DNA of 64,000 nucleotides from Candidatus Saccharimonadales bacterium (GTDB lineage: Bacteria; Patescibacteriota; Saccharimonadia; Saccharimonadales; UBA4665), in the NCBI GenBank assembly GCA_036388415.1, contig DASVRW010000002.1, positions 417,396 to 481,395 on the forward strand, written 5' to 3'. Under the pieces are notes generated by a model that saw only the letters and a list, made by a program, of their open reading frames with translations, made no database searches and had not been told where the DNA came from. A program made the translations under genes and the position numbers. This document shows positions 18,066-27,192 of this stretch, piece after piece (positions within the stretch are counted from its first letter, which is position 1; every line of letters starts with the position of its first letter).

Positions 18066-18266
18066 TCATTCGGACCTTCCGCGTTGCCGCTTGACTTCCA
18101 CGATCTTGCCATGAATGCGATGCGGACAATATGTCTCGAACTGGCAGCCCGCTTCTTGATTGATATAGTGCATGATGACCATTTTGGCTGGGATAGCACC
18201 CTTTATACAAGCCGGGCAGATCACAACTTTGCACGCGCTAAGGCGCAGTATGATATCTACTCCCAA
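18066..18266 (-). CDS. Possible small zinc-ribbon protein (66 aa)
   Basis: This frame encodes CPAC near residue 17 and a later C-x5-C (CQFETYCPHRIHG), a pattern that could bind zinc. It would start at TTG 18266 with TACAAT upstream. The plus-strand frame over the same bases (18084-18284) has no such motif. Support is limited to the Cys spacing and promoter, so it may be spurious. Confidence 0.35.
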   Translation of the reverse strand: MGVDIILRLSACKVVICPACIKGAIPAKMVIMHYINQEAGCQFETYCPHRIHGKIVEVKRQRGRSE

Positions 18267-18334
18267 GCCAGCTCTGCATTGTAACGGCTAGTGAATAAAT
18301 CAAGCCCGCAAATGCCGTTTGCTAAAATAACAGG

Positions 18335-18832
18335 ATGGACACAAAGCTAATTCTACTCAGAGGCCCATCCGGTGCCGGCAAAAGCACCATAGCCCGTTTG
18401 CTACAAAAAGACAGTCCTAGAAGCATCTTACTTATAGAGCAGGACTATTACAGAAATACAGTTCTCGGTGGAAAACCGGATGAGAAAAGCTTAGTTCCAG
18501 AAATGGTATATGAAAATGCCCTGACAATTCTTAGCGCTGGCTATGACGTAATCATCGAGGGAATATTCCGTAAACAAAAATATCTGCCTATGTTCGAACA
18601 GTTAATGGATAACCATGCCGGTGAAAATTACATGTTTTATTTCGATATAAGCTTCGAGGAAACCGTCAGGCGTCACAGTACGCGCTCCAAGGCCACACAA
18701 TTTGGCAGGGATGAAATGCAGGATTGGTATGATCTGGCAGAACCGCTAAGTACGAAAAATGAATATATCATCAAGGAAGCAAGCTCACTCACAGAATCAA
18801 CAAAATTTATCAAAAAAATAGCACTCATATAA
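18335..18832 (+). CDS. Array gene: P-loop kinase (AAA_33 / zeta-like)
   Basis: This 165-residue nucleoside-kinase-like P-loop protein has Walker A GPSGAGKST at residues 10-18, then LIEQDYYRN, a DVIIEGIF Walker-B-like strand, and the lid region ETVRRHSTRSK with FGRDEMQDWY. Zeta toxins, chloramphenicol phosphotransferases and small-molecule kinases share this layout; the substrate cannot be chosen here. No antitoxin gene is adjacent. TAAAAT lies six bases before the ATG. Confidence 0.75.
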   Translation: MDTKLILLRGPSGAGKSTIARLLQKDSPRSILLIEQDYYRNTVLGGKPDEKSLVPEMVYENALTILSAGYDVIIEGIFRKQKYLPMFEQLMDNHAGENYMFYFDISFEETVRRHSTRSKATQFGRDEMQDWYDLAEPLSTKNEYIIKEASSLTESTKFIKKIALI

Positions 18833-18938
18833 ATTCATACTAGGACAGTTTACACCGGTTGAGTCATGAAGTGTGACGCCATTTGTTGGCCGAGTATGAA
18901 CACTTACGTCTATGCAATCTTGGTTTATAATAAACAAG

Positions 18939-19367
18939 ATGTCACTCTACAATCATGCGCTTTATCAGGTAGCAACTAAGGCCTTAATATACAAAGGCGA
19001 AAAGATATTAGTGCTTATTACGCCTGATGGCTATGTGGACTTTCCTGGAGGCCGCGTAGACGAATCCGAGCGCGATATACCGTGGACCGAAGCACTAAAG
19101 CGTGAAATAGCGGAGGAGTTAGGCGAAAACATCGTTATAGATATAGGAGACACTGTTTTCGTATCGAAGCGGCAGTACAAAATAGACACATTGCAGCACA
19201 TAGCGGCCATATTTTTTAGATGCACTTATGTGAGCGGCGAAGTGACGCTTTCTGAAGAACACAGTGATCATGTATGGCTTACCGCCAAAGAATTAATTGA
19301 TTCAAAACGAAAGTTTTTATCTGAGGATGAACGAAAGCAGCTTTCTACTTTATTTAGCACAATTTAA
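18939..19367 (+). CDS. Array gene: Nudix hydrolase
   Basis: This 142-residue enzyme carries a Nudix box split as GGRVDESERDIPWTEALKRE and IAEELGENI, slightly longer than the canonical spacing between the first Gly and REUxEE. It begins MSLYNHALYQVATKALIYKG. TATAAT lies seven bases before this ATG, so the upstream ATG at 18912 is rejected. It ends just before repeat copy 10. Substrate unknown. Confidence 0.75.
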   Translation: MSLYNHALYQVATKALIYKGEKILVLITPDGYVDFPGGRVDESERDIPWTEALKREIAEELGENIVIDIGDTVFVSKRQYKIDTLQHIAAIFFRCTYVSGEVTLSEEHSDHVWLTAKELIDSKRKFLSEDERKQLSTLFSTI

Positions 19368-19375
19368 ATAATATA

Positions 19376-19417
19376 GGTGCGAAGTACGTTGAGTGATTAA
19401 CAGCCAGGAAGCTTATG
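19376..19417 (+). repeat. Array repeat copy 10
   Basis: GGTGCGAAGTACGTT, GAGTGATTAACAGCC, then AAGCTTATG. The first 15 bases are close to consensus and the central part has diverged. It is the last recognisable copy of the second block. Confidence 0.7.
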
Positions 19418-19460
19418 TCACTAGCTTTCGTATTCTATAGATAGGATTATAATCAGTGTC

Positions 19461-19901
19461 ATGACAGATGAAGAATCTACACGCAAACAAGCCTTAGCTG
19501 ATAACGTTACCCATTTCGCTACTGGTATAGCAGTATTCCGGGATTCTACACTATTAGTCGTACGCCGAGCCGTAGAAGATGATTTTCTTGGAGGAGAATG
19601 GGAGCTGCCTGGCGGCGGCGTAGACGCAGGAGAAACGATAGAACAAGGTGCAATTAGGGAATTGTTGGAAGAAACGAGTTTAGCGGTCGACAAAATTATT
19701 GAAACTTTTGAAAGCTTTGATTATGCAACGCCTAAAAAGCCTAAAGTCCGGCAGATAAATTATAAAGTCACAGTAAAATCAGGTGATATAAAACTAGAAC
19801 CGACCGAACATGACGCCTATCGCTGGGTAGTTGCCGCAGATATTCCAGGTCTCAAAACAAATGCAGTCATGCAAGAATGCTTGTATAACGCGTTTAAATA
19901 A
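19461..19901 (+). CDS. Nudix hydrolase
   Basis: This 146-residue enzyme has a textbook Nudix box (GGGVDAGETIEQGAIRELLEE, TSL) preceded by GGEWELPGG, so it resembles the MutT/ADP-ribose branch. TATAAT lies seven bases before the ATG without an SD. It follows repeat copy 10 and is the third small Nudix gene in 12 kb; the three share little outside the box, arguing against tandem duplication. Confidence 0.85.
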   Translation: MTDEESTRKQALADNVTHFATGIAVFRDSTLLVVRRAVEDDFLGGEWELPGGGVDAGETIEQGAIRELLEETSLAVDKIIETFESFDYATPKKPKVRQINYKVTVKSGDIKLEPTEHDAYRWVVAADIPGLKTNAVMQECLYNAFK

Positions 19902-19927
19902 GCATACTATGCTATAATCTAAACATT

Positions 19928-20560
19928 ATGCCAATACGAGATAGGATTAGACAAGTTAAGCATTTACAAAATAAATACTTTATATGCGTGTTAGAAAACC
20001 CGAAAGACATAGTAAATATTGCGGCTGCCATGCGAAACATTTCGGCATTTGGCGTTGAGAAGCTATACGTAATTGGCGATAACAATATCGTTAAGGATTT
20101 CGAAACGTCAAGAAGTCACAAAGGACTTACGAACACGAGCGTTGGAGCAAATAAATGGGTATACGTAAAGCAATTTGACACCGCTGCGGATTGTATAGCA
20201 CACCTACGCGAAGATCGGTATACCATTGCCGTAACCTCCTCCCATCTCAAGAGCAAGGACAACGTATACCTATACGATGAAACATTCACTCAAAAGCGGC
20301 TAGCCGTATGGTTTGGCAATGAATCAAAGGGCATTTCGGATGAAGTAGCCGGTGAGGCAGACATGTGTATTCAAGTACCGATGGGCGGCATAGTCGAGAG
20401 CCTGAATCTCGGAACAAGTACCGGTATCATCCTAAGCTACATAAGTTATCAGCGCCTGAAATATATCTACGAAAACGATAAAGCAACTTTCAAGCCAAAG
20501 AGTATAGCTGCATCAAAAATGCAATCATGGCATGAGTTCATCAAGCCACATCGAGACTGA
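19928..20560 (+). CDS. SpoU/TrmH-family RNA 2'-O-methyltransferase
   Basis: This 210-residue SPOUT enzyme uses SAM to methylate a ribose in tRNA or rRNA. Motif 1 is NPKDIVNIAAAMRNISAFGV, motif 2 AVWFGNESKGIS, and motif 3 VPMGGIVESLNLGTSTGIIL, which forms the SAM-binding knot. There is no N-terminal L30-like extension, so TrmH is closer than RlmB. TATAAT lies nine bases before the ATG. The exact target nucleotide is unknown. Confidence 0.85.
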   Translation: MPIRDRIRQVKHLQNKYFICVLENPKDIVNIAAAMRNISAFGVEKLYVIGDNNIVKDFETSRSHKGLTNTSVGANKWVYVKQFDTAADCIAHLREDRYTIAVTSSHLKSKDNVYLYDETFTQKRLAVWFGNESKGISDEVAGEADMCIQVPMGGIVESLNLGTSTGIILSYISYQRLKYIYENDKATFKPKSIAASKMQSWHEFIKPHRD

Positions 20561-20648
20561 TAACATAGCGTAGAAATAAAGTCAGGCAGGCTGCAGCTCG
20601 GTCGACCGTTCTTTTCGTTCATAGTAAATAATGCTAATGTTTATATAG

Positions 20649-21218
20649 ATGACAATCAAAAATAAACATAAAAGCTGGAAATTGCTACTCTTAGCTAGCT
20701 ATGCGCATAACCTGGGTTGGGGTATATATGCACCGCTCTATGCGCTGTACGTTTTGGAGATTGGCGGTACGAATTTTGATGTCAGTTTATTATGGAGCAT
20801 GTACGCACTCATCGCAGGTTTGCTGATGATAGTATTTGGGCGACTGGAAAACCGCAAGGATTACAATCCGATCAATATGCTCGTCGTTGGATACGGCCTA
20901 TTTATCATTGTTGCCGTCGGTTTCTTATTTGTAAAAAACGTTCACCATTATTATATATTGCAGTGCATACTGGCTTTGGCTATGGGCATCATGACGCCGG
21001 CCACAAAGGCTACCTATAGTCGGGCGCAGGTCAAAGGCAAAGAGGCCGGCGGCTGGGGTATGTTTGACGGTGGGAACTACATACTGATGGCTATCGCAGC
21101 CTTCTCGGGAGGACTGCTGTTCAAGGCCGGCGGCTTTCAAGCAATATTCATAGCTATGATCTGCATCCAGACGGGTGCAATGTTGCTGGCACTCAACAAC
21201 AAGCGTTTATACGCGTAA
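20649..21218 (+). CDS. Half-size MFS-type transporter (six helices)
   Basis: This 189-residue protein covers only an N-terminal MFS half. It starts in WKLLLLASYAHNLGWGIYAPLYALYVLEIGG, has a loop with GRLENRKDYNP in place of the usual motif A, and ends after about six helices with NNKRLYA. No second half follows. It could work as a homodimer or be a truncated gene; the clean ends favour a real short form. The transported solute is unknown. Confidence 0.65.
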   Translation: MTIKNKHKSWKLLLLASYAHNLGWGIYAPLYALYVLEIGGTNFDVSLLWSMYALIAGLLMIVFGRLENRKDYNPINMLVVGYGLFIIVAVGFLFVKNVHHYYILQCILALAMGIMTPATKATYSRAQVKGKEAGGWGMFDGGNYILMAIAAFSGGLLFKAGGFQAIFIAMICIQTGAMLLALNNKRLYA

Positions 21219-21273
21219 TATAACCGCTGGAAATCCGTTGTATGTCAGTGGCTGATATCGAGATCTAGAGCAG

Positions 21274-22053
21274 TTACTTCAGCCGGATGCTCAGCCCGAG
21301 CCCGCCGAACTGCTGGCAGACAAAAACGGGCTGCGTATCGGTACTCAGGCGTTTATGATAGCGGTAGTTTAACTGGTCATATTTAACTATCTGTTTCGCA
21401 TCGTCAATTTTATTAGTGATGAGCCAGTTAGCAAAAGATCCGCGGGCGATCTTGGCGTGCACTGTTACAAATACCGGCAGACTCGTCTTGTCGTTGACTG
21501 TGAGGAATTTTGGGGTTAGCATCCGTGAACGCTGCAGTCTCTTTTCGACAACTTTGAAATACTCTTTCGAAGTGAGGTTTAGATATACGTCGCTGGTGTC
21601 TAACGTCTGCGCAATCTCATTTTCCCAAAACTTATCTAGTATCATTCCATTATCCAGTTTAAACTTGTATCCCATTTCAAGCCGGTATGGTTTGATCTGG
21701 TCGTAAGGCCTCAGCAGGCCATACAATCCGGAAACAATGACAAGATGTTTTTGTGCGAATTGCGCATCGGCTTTGTTCCATGTCGCAGCAGACAAACCAC
21801 TATAGATATCGCCCCTAAAGGTTAACGCGGCAGCCGACGCGGCAGTTTCATCCATCCAATTGTCTATGTGCGCTTTGACTGTATCTGCGATTTTGCCGCT
21901 CACTCCCATCAGCGTCATCAACTGCGTTTTATTCATACGGCGCAATTGTTGATTCAGATAAGTAGCCTGCTCAATATACTGCGGTGAAGTCAGCGCATGC
22001 ACCGTGGACGATGCAAGCTTCATAGATTTGGAACTATGCAATAGTATCTTCAT
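21274..22053 (-). CDS. yaaA: YaaA-family peroxide-stress protein (DUF328)
   Basis: This 259-residue protein has the YaaA/DUF328 pattern: ILLHSSKSMK at the start (for the usual ISPAKTL), FRGDIYSGLSAATW, LVIVSGLYGLLRPYDQIKPYRLEMG, and YLNLTSKEYFKVV. In E. coli YaaA protects against hydrogen peroxide by limiting free iron and binds DNA. That fits an oxygen-respiring cell. TATACT lies 11 bases before the ATG. Confidence 0.85.
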   Translation of the reverse strand: MKILLHSSKSMKLASSTVHALTSPQYIEQATYLNQQLRRMNKTQLMTLMGVSGKIADTVKAHIDNWMDETAASAAALTFRGDIYSGLSAATWNKADAQFAQKHLVIVSGLYGLLRPYDQIKPYRLEMGYKFKLDNGMILDKFWENEIAQTLDTSDVYLNLTSKEYFKVVEKRLQRSRMLTPKFLTVNDKTSLPVFVTVHAKIARGSFANWLITNKIDDAKQIVKYDQLNYRYHKRLSTDTQPVFVCQQFGGLGLSIRLK

Positions 22054-22224
22054 GATTGTCTATAAGTATAGTGTACGTCCACATGTAAGCACTCTCTGCT
22101 GTATTCGTGACTAGCATATTGCGGCATGTAGAAGCTGCTTAGCAAGATCGGATAACTTAGTTAAAAGTCTTTACTATTGATATACTCAGTAATAGAAACC
22201 ATAAATCTTACCGGAGACATATAC

Positions 22225-23139
22225 ATGTGGATCGTCGCAGTCATAGTAATTATTATATTTATTTTATTATTTGACGGCCTTTTTATCGTACGGCAGCAAA
22301 CATCGGCAATCGTCGAGCGCTTCGGACGATTCAAGCGAATCGCACCTGCTGGACTCAACATCAAGATACCGCTCATCGACCGCATCTCTGGCCGTTTGAC
22401 ACTGCGCATCCGACAGCTTGATGTGCGCATCGAAACCAAAACCAAAGATAATGTATTCGTGTTCGTTGTTGTCAGCGTGCAGTACTATGTTCTCCCTGGC
22501 AAGGTCGTTGACGCATTTTACAAATTGCAGGATCCGCAGGGACAGATCACTTCATTCGTGTTTGATACTGTCCGTGCCCGTGTGCCGTCTATCGTACTTG
22601 ATGATTTATTTGAGAAGAAAGATGACATTGCGCAGGCTGTAAAAACCGAGCTGGACGCAGTTATGGACGCCTTCGGATATGGCATCATCAAAGCACTGGT
22701 GACAGATATTGAGCCGGATGCTAAGGTCAAGGCCAGCATGAATGAGATCAATGCGGCGCAGCGCCTGCGTGAAGCTGCTATTCAGCAGGCCGAAGCCGAT
22801 AAGATTCGTGTCGTCAAGGCCGCCGAAGGTGAAGCCGAAAGCAAAGCCCTCCAAGGTCAAGGTATCGCCAATCAGCGAAGAGCGATTATCGATGGGCTGA
22901 AAGAATCGGTTGAGAACTTCAGCAAAGGCGTTAACGGACCCAAAGCCGAGGATGTCATGAATTTAGTGCTCATGACACAATACTTTGACACCTTGAAGGA
23001 AATCGGACTGTCCAGCAAAAGCAACACGATACTCATACCTCATTCTCCCGGCGGCATGGGCGATATCAGCGACCAGATGCGTAACGCCATTATTACCGCC
23101 AACCAGGTCACAAAAGATTCGAAAACAGGCATTCAGTAA
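22225..23139 (+). CDS. SPFH/band-7 (stomatin-like) membrane protein
   Basis: This 304-residue protein has an N-terminal membrane helix (MWIVAVIVIIIFILLFDGLF), the band-7 domain beginning VRQQTSAIVERFGRFKRIAPAGLNIKIP, and a long charged helix NAAQRLREAAIQQAEADKIR, typical of oligomeric membrane-scaffold stomatins. No NfeD partner is adjacent. The ATG at 22225 is chosen for its GGAG eight bases upstream and because the helix then starts directly. The frame from 22177 adds a less likely leader. Confidence 0.85.
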   Translation: MWIVAVIVIIIFILLFDGLFIVRQQTSAIVERFGRFKRIAPAGLNIKIPLIDRISGRLTLRIRQLDVRIETKTKDNVFVFVVVSVQYYVLPGKVVDAFYKLQDPQGQITSFVFDTVRARVPSIVLDDLFEKKDDIAQAVKTELDAVMDAFGYGIIKALVTDIEPDAKVKASMNEINAAQRLREAAIQQAEADKIRVVKAAEGEAESKALQGQGIANQRRAIIDGLKESVENFSKGVNGPKAEDVMNLVLMTQYFDTLKEIGLSSKSNTILIPHSPGGMGDISDQMRNAIITANQVTKDSKTGIQ

Positions 23140-23205
23140 ATACTTCGGTAACGCGCAAGCTGAAGCGCACTGCGCGCTCATGGCTATGGTATGATTTGAC
23201 TAAGC

Positions 23206-23820
23206 ATGACCTACATAGACCTCACCCATACCTTATCTACTGATACACCCATCTTTCCTGGTGACCCCAAGCTGCATATTGAACCGGCTGCAACTTTTGA
23301 CCTACAGGGCAATTCGGGCCATAGCCTGTCCTTAGGTACACACACTGGAACACATATTGATGCTCCGGCTCACATGATACCGGGCGGCAAAACGCTCGAT
23401 GACTTCGATGTAGCCAGCTTCATTGGCCGCGGCGTATACATAGCCGTGTCTGGCGCTACTATATCACTCGACCTGGTGCAAGCCGCCGACATACACCACG
23501 GTGACATCGTTATGATTGATACCGGCATGGTGTCGAAATACGGACAGACTGCATACTACGAATCTTACCCGGTATTGACCACTGAAGCGGCCGCTTACCT
23601 TGCCCAGAAGGGCATAAAAATGGCTGGCATCGATGCTTGTAGTTTTGATAACGACCCTAGCTTCCCTATCCACAAAATATTACTTGGCGCTAATATCCTG
23701 CTTGTAGAGAACGTCGCTAATCTACACGTGCTAGCTGACACATCTTTCACGGTTTCTGCATTACCGATACGCCTCAATCTCGATGGAGCACCCGCCAGAG
23801 TCATAGCGGAGGTACAATGA
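23206..23820 (+). CDS. Cyclase / kynurenine formamidase-like hydrolase
   Basis: This 204-residue member of the PF04199 cyclase family has the metal motif HTGTHIDAPAHM and starts with YIDLTHTLSTDTPIFPGDP. The family hydrolyses formamides or acts as polyketide cyclases; kynurenine pathway partners are not seen here. Its stop overlaps the ATG of the next gene, so the two form a pair. Confidence 0.8.
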   Translation: MTYIDLTHTLSTDTPIFPGDPKLHIEPAATFDLQGNSGHSLSLGTHTGTHIDAPAHMIPGGKTLDDFDVASFIGRGVYIAVSGATISLDLVQAADIHHGDIVMIDTGMVSKYGQTAYYESYPVLTTEAAAYLAQKGIKMAGIDACSFDNDPSFPIHKILLGANILLVENVANLHVLADTSFTVSALPIRLNLDGAPARVIAEVQ

Positions 23821-24491
23821 TGGCGAAGAAAGTATTAATTACTGGTAGTGGCGGCGTGCTTGGCAGCGTACTCCGCAAGGGGCTACCCCACGACACAACC
23901 GACTTTGACTTGCCGCACTCCAACGTCGGAGATTTTGACCATCTTATGGAGAGGGCACGCGGTCATGATACCATCATCCACCTGGCTTGGAACAAGACTC
24001 ACGACGACTGGTTGGCCGAGAATCTTAATACCGAAAATATTCAAAATTGCTTTAACGTCTATGAAGCTGGCCATCAAGCGGGCGTCAATCGAATCATCAT
24101 TGCCAGTTCAGTACACGCCGATGATTTTGTGGGAAGCCACATCTCGAGACCGCTGGATCCCTATGCCCTTCCGACACCCGACAGTCCATACGGCGCAAGC
24201 AAATGCATGATGGAAGCACTTGGCAGATACTATGCGCACGCCAAAGGCCTAGAAGTGATATGCATACGTTTCGGCGGTGTCAACAGAGATGACACTCCGC
24301 CAGCTTCCCCGCAGTCCGAGCGTCAGGTATGGCTGAGTCACGCCGACTGCGTTTCACTTGTTGCAACTTGCCTAAATGCAGAGGCGGTGCCGGCAAATTT
24401 CTCCATAGTGTACGGGATTTCAAATAATGTGAACCTGCTCCATAATCTATCGAACCCATTTGGTTGGGTGCCCAAAGACGGCGCTCGTTAG
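23820..24491 (+). CDS. NAD-dependent epimerase/dehydratase (extended SDR)
   Basis: This protein of about 223 residues has the Rossmann start KVLITGSGGVLGSVLRKGL and the catalytic YGASK with an upstream Ser (IIASSVHA). It resembles uronate-dehydrogenase-type SDRs that oxidise or epimerise sugar derivatives. GGAGG lies before two adjacent ATGs; the second (23820) has the better 8-base spacing, while the first overlaps the upstream stop. It is translationally coupled to the cyclase. Substrate unknown. Confidence 0.8.
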   Translation: MAKKVLITGSGGVLGSVLRKGLPHDTTDFDLPHSNVGDFDHLMERARGHDTIIHLAWNKTHDDWLAENLNTENIQNCFNVYEAGHQAGVNRIIIASSVHADDFVGSHISRPLDPYALPTPDSPYGASKCMMEALGRYYAHAKGLEVICIRFGGVNRDDTPPASPQSERQVWLSHADCVSLVATCLNAEAVPANFSIVYGISNNVNLLHNLSNPFGWVPKDGAR

Positions 24492-24514
24492 CAACAGACT
24501 GCGGACAGTACAAA

Positions 24515-24769
24515 CTAATTTTGTACAATATTTTTGTTATGTTGCTGCTGCATGTCTGCATAGGATCGGGCAACCAGTATTTCTAAAACATTTATGTCGA
24601 CGTCAGCCAGCTTATGAATATATAAACAGCTTTTACTAATTTTATGCTTGCCTAGTTTACTTACTATGTCGGCATAGTCGTCAAAGCCGGACAGTATGTA
24701 CAAAGTCAGATTTTGCTTGCGCGGCGAAAAGCCGGCGAGCATCCAGTCACCTTCTTGACGGCTGCGCAA
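24515..24769 (-). pseudogene. DUF1801 gene remnant, 5' part missing
   Basis: The translated frame EGDWMLAGFSPRKQNLTLYI..., then KLGKHKISKSCLYIHKL and DVDINVLEILV, is the C-terminal half of a DUF1801 domain, whose usual length is near 140 residues. Upstream of RSRQEGDW the frame meets a stop within a few codons and no N-terminal half exists. The ATPase gene starts divergently 60 bases away, so the 5' part may have been lost when it arrived. Confidence 0.7.
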
Positions 24770-24829
24770 TCGAGGCTGTTACGTAACAGGCGTATCCTGA
24801 AATCGTACGAATTTGCTATTATTAGCATA

Positions 24830-26686
24830 ATGATTAGTTCAATACAAATTTCCGGTTTCAAAAATTTTCGAGGCAAATCTGTGAAGCTGACTGATTTGAA
24901 CCGTATCAATCTATTAGTTGGCATAAACGGCTCTGGCAAAAGCAGCATACTCGAACTGATGATGGGCGTATCGAAATTGAGCCAACTGAATAACACCGGC
25001 AGACAGGATATATACGTCGGCAAGCACTCCGAGCGGCTGCATTCACTGTTCGAGCCGGAAACTGAGATTAAGTTCACCTACACTGACAGCCGGGAGTCTT
25101 ACCGCCTGAAGATTATTACCCAATCCGGCGATAAATGGCAACTTGAGAAAGCCGGCCAGCCATTTGGAGGTAGCGACGTCATAGCCATGATGAACGTCGG
25201 CTCGTCACCGTTTCATAACCTTGTGGGTACTCAAGAAGGGGCACGGAACGACAAACCATTCAGTGACATAACAATCTTTGACCGTGATGCGCATGTTCGC
25301 TTTACCGACATTGAAAAGGCTAATGCTATCCTGCAAAAAATAAACGCAGCGCAGCGCCATTTTCGAGAGCGAAGTCTCTCGAGCGGTTCGTTCACGTTCG
25401 AGAATGAAAATGAAATCAGACCTGAGTTTGTAGCTGGCGGCACACGCTACATTGCTGGACTGATAGCAGCGATACGGCAACTCAGCAATGCCAGCCCGGT
25501 GCTATTGGTCGATGATCTCGGCGACGAGCTATTCCCTGCTGTCCGCAAAATATTATTGCCAGAAATCATTGATCTCATCGAGTCGTCAGAAAGTACGCAG
25601 TTCGCACAGATGTTTGCCACCACGCACAATATCGAAATCGTCAAAACCGCCCTGCATCACCCAGAGTACTGCAGCGTCTACATGTTTGACTACGATGGAA
25701 CGCTCCTCGAAATAGAAGGCGCACAGCAAAGGAAGGTAGAAAGTTCTGCCGGCATCCGCTCGCAGGAAGTCGTACCAGCCATTGCAAGCATGCTCGGACT
25801 AACAGATGTCGACCTCGGATTCCCGGAACTCGTAATACTCGTTGAGGAAGAAACTAAAAAAACATTTTTGGACGCACTCTTCAAAAATCCGCATTTCAAG
25901 CGTCAGTTTAAAACCTTTGATGTGTTGGTTCCGTTTCAATCCGGCGATGGTAACACCTCAAAAGCCGTTCACAACCTGCTCGATTTGAGTAAATATTTCT
26001 TCTACTCCGAAATTTGGTCCGATAGATACGCTATATTTGTCGATTACAATACTGCAGACTACAGTATTCAGGGACTCGCCAAAACCGACAGTACCAGACA
26101 AAAGGCGCTCGCCGTAGCTCAAGCAAAACTTGGACACGGCAAACGCTTCCTGCTAACCAAACGTGACGGTGAATATATGCCAACATTTGAAGAAACCTAC
26201 CCAACGCGACTCTGGGAAGCATACAGAAAGCTGCATGCAATTCCAGAAACCAGCCCTGCATTGTGGCTTGGCGCGCTAGATGACCATGCGGAACGTGGCA
26301 AGGCAAAAAATGGTTTGGCGCTGTACGTTGCCGAAAATATCAACAGTCCCGAACTAGATACACACTATCCCGAACTAAAGTACCTGCTAACGATGCCAAT
26401 TGAAACTACTGAGTACGTAGAACCGATCATCCTTGCAGACGTTGAGGATTCTGATCCGATCGATCAAATGCTCGAAGATGCCCTACGCGCCGTAACCGAC
26501 AGTCAAAAGGCTTCAACCAGCATGCTTCAGCGAAAACTGCGCATCGGCTACGGACGAGCTGCCAGAATAATCGAACAACTTGAAACCTTGCAGATAATAG
26601 CACCTGCCGACGGTGCACGTCCCCGCAAAGTCTTGGTTGCGTCATTCGACGAGGCGCTCGCGATAGTGCGAACTAATTTCCTGTAA
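24830..26686 (+). CDS. OLD-like AAA ATPase with FtsK-gamma DNA-binding domain
   Basis: This 618-residue protein has an ABC/OLD-type ATPase: IQISGFKNFRG, Walker A GINGSGKSS at about 31-39, a degenerate signature AGGTRYIAGL, Walker B LLVDDLGDELFP with Asp in the catalytic Glu position, and a TTHNIE switch. A TOPRIM-like region (about 333-470) follows with LVILVEEETKKTF, IFVDYNTAD and KRDGEYMP. The last ~55 residues (from about 549: DSQKASTSMLQRKLRIGYGR, AARIIEQLE, GIxPADG-type end) match the FtsK gamma winged helix. OLD relatives are nucleases in phage defence; the gamma module suggests reading of a defined DNA motif. TATTAT is seven bases before the ATG. Confidence 0.7.
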   Translation: MISSIQISGFKNFRGKSVKLTDLNRINLLVGINGSGKSSILELMMGVSKLSQLNNTGRQDIYVGKHSERLHSLFEPETEIKFTYTDSRESYRLKIITQSGDKWQLEKAGQPFGGSDVIAMMNVGSSPFHNLVGTQEGARNDKPFSDITIFDRDAHVRFTDIEKANAILQKINAAQRHFRERSLSSGSFTFENENEIRPEFVAGGTRYIAGLIAAIRQLSNASPVLLVDDLGDELFPAVRKILLPEIIDLIESSESTQFAQMFATTHNIEIVKTALHHPEYCSVYMFDYDGTLLEIEGAQQRKVESSAGIRSQEVVPAIASMLGLTDVDLGFPELVILVEEETKKTFLDALFKNPHFKRQFKTFDVLVPFQSGDGNTSKAVHNLLDLSKYFFYSEIWSDRYAIFVDYNTADYSIQGLAKTDSTRQKALAVAQAKLGHGKRFLLTKRDGEYMPTFEETYPTRLWEAYRKLHAIPETSPALWLGALDDHAERGKAKNGLALYVAENINSPELDTHYPELKYLLTMPIETTEYVEPIILADVEDSDPIDQMLEDALRAVTDSQKASTSMLQRKLRIGYGRAARIIEQLETLQIIAPADGARPRKVLVASFDEALAIVRTNFL

Positions 26687-26763
26687 ACCGCAGTTGGCTT
26701 GGGTCGGTATCACAAACGATACATTAACTTCTGATCGCACAATCATTCCCAGTGTTGCAATCT

Positions 26764-27192
26764 TCAGCCTGCGTCATACCCCTCGGGCGGTGCGATGTAT
26801 TTTGGATGCTTTTTCCGCAAATACGCCATTAATTGCTCATACACAAGCGCTGTATACGGCGGGACACCGGCGGCCAGAGCAGCTATGAACCTTACAGGAC
26901 CCCACCCCATACTGCGAGCAGTGATGAGCACGCCGACAAAATATAGCAGAAACAGCACGCCGTGCAGCCTGCCGGCAATGCCGATAGCAATTTCAAATCC
27001 TGGCAAGTCGAACTTGCGGTAGATGATTGCCGCGATCAACATTGTCCAGCCGGCAGTTTCGCCAAACGCAAACACTTTGTATATCGCCCAAGCATCTTTG
27101 TCTACAAACCAATGCGTCTTATCGTACACGTAGCCTATGCCATGAATGAACGGACTGAGTACCTTATCATGCAGTAATGATGGTACATTCAT
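26764..27192 (-). CDS. DUF3817 integral membrane protein
   Basis: This 142-residue protein has three or four membrane helices and the DUF3817 pattern: KVFAFGETAGWTMLIAAIIYR, GRLHGVLFLLYFVGVLI, and a C-terminal VPPYTALVYE. The family often follows transporters but its role is unknown. The ATG at 27192 is chosen because TATACT lies six bases upstream; the frame from 27219 starts inside the promoter. Confidence 0.8.
   Translation of the reverse strand: MNVPSLLHDKVLSPFIHGIGYVYDKTHWFVDKDAWAIYKVFAFGETAGWTMLIAAIIYRKFDLPGFEIAIGIAGRLHGVLFLLYFVGVLITARSMGWGPVRFIAALAAGVPPYTALVYEQLMAYLRKKHPKYIAPPEGYDAG

Noticed and set aside
18084-18284. Plus-strand 66-residue frame
   Set aside because: It has no motif, promoter or SD and lies opposite a frame with a plausible zinc-binding Cys pattern.
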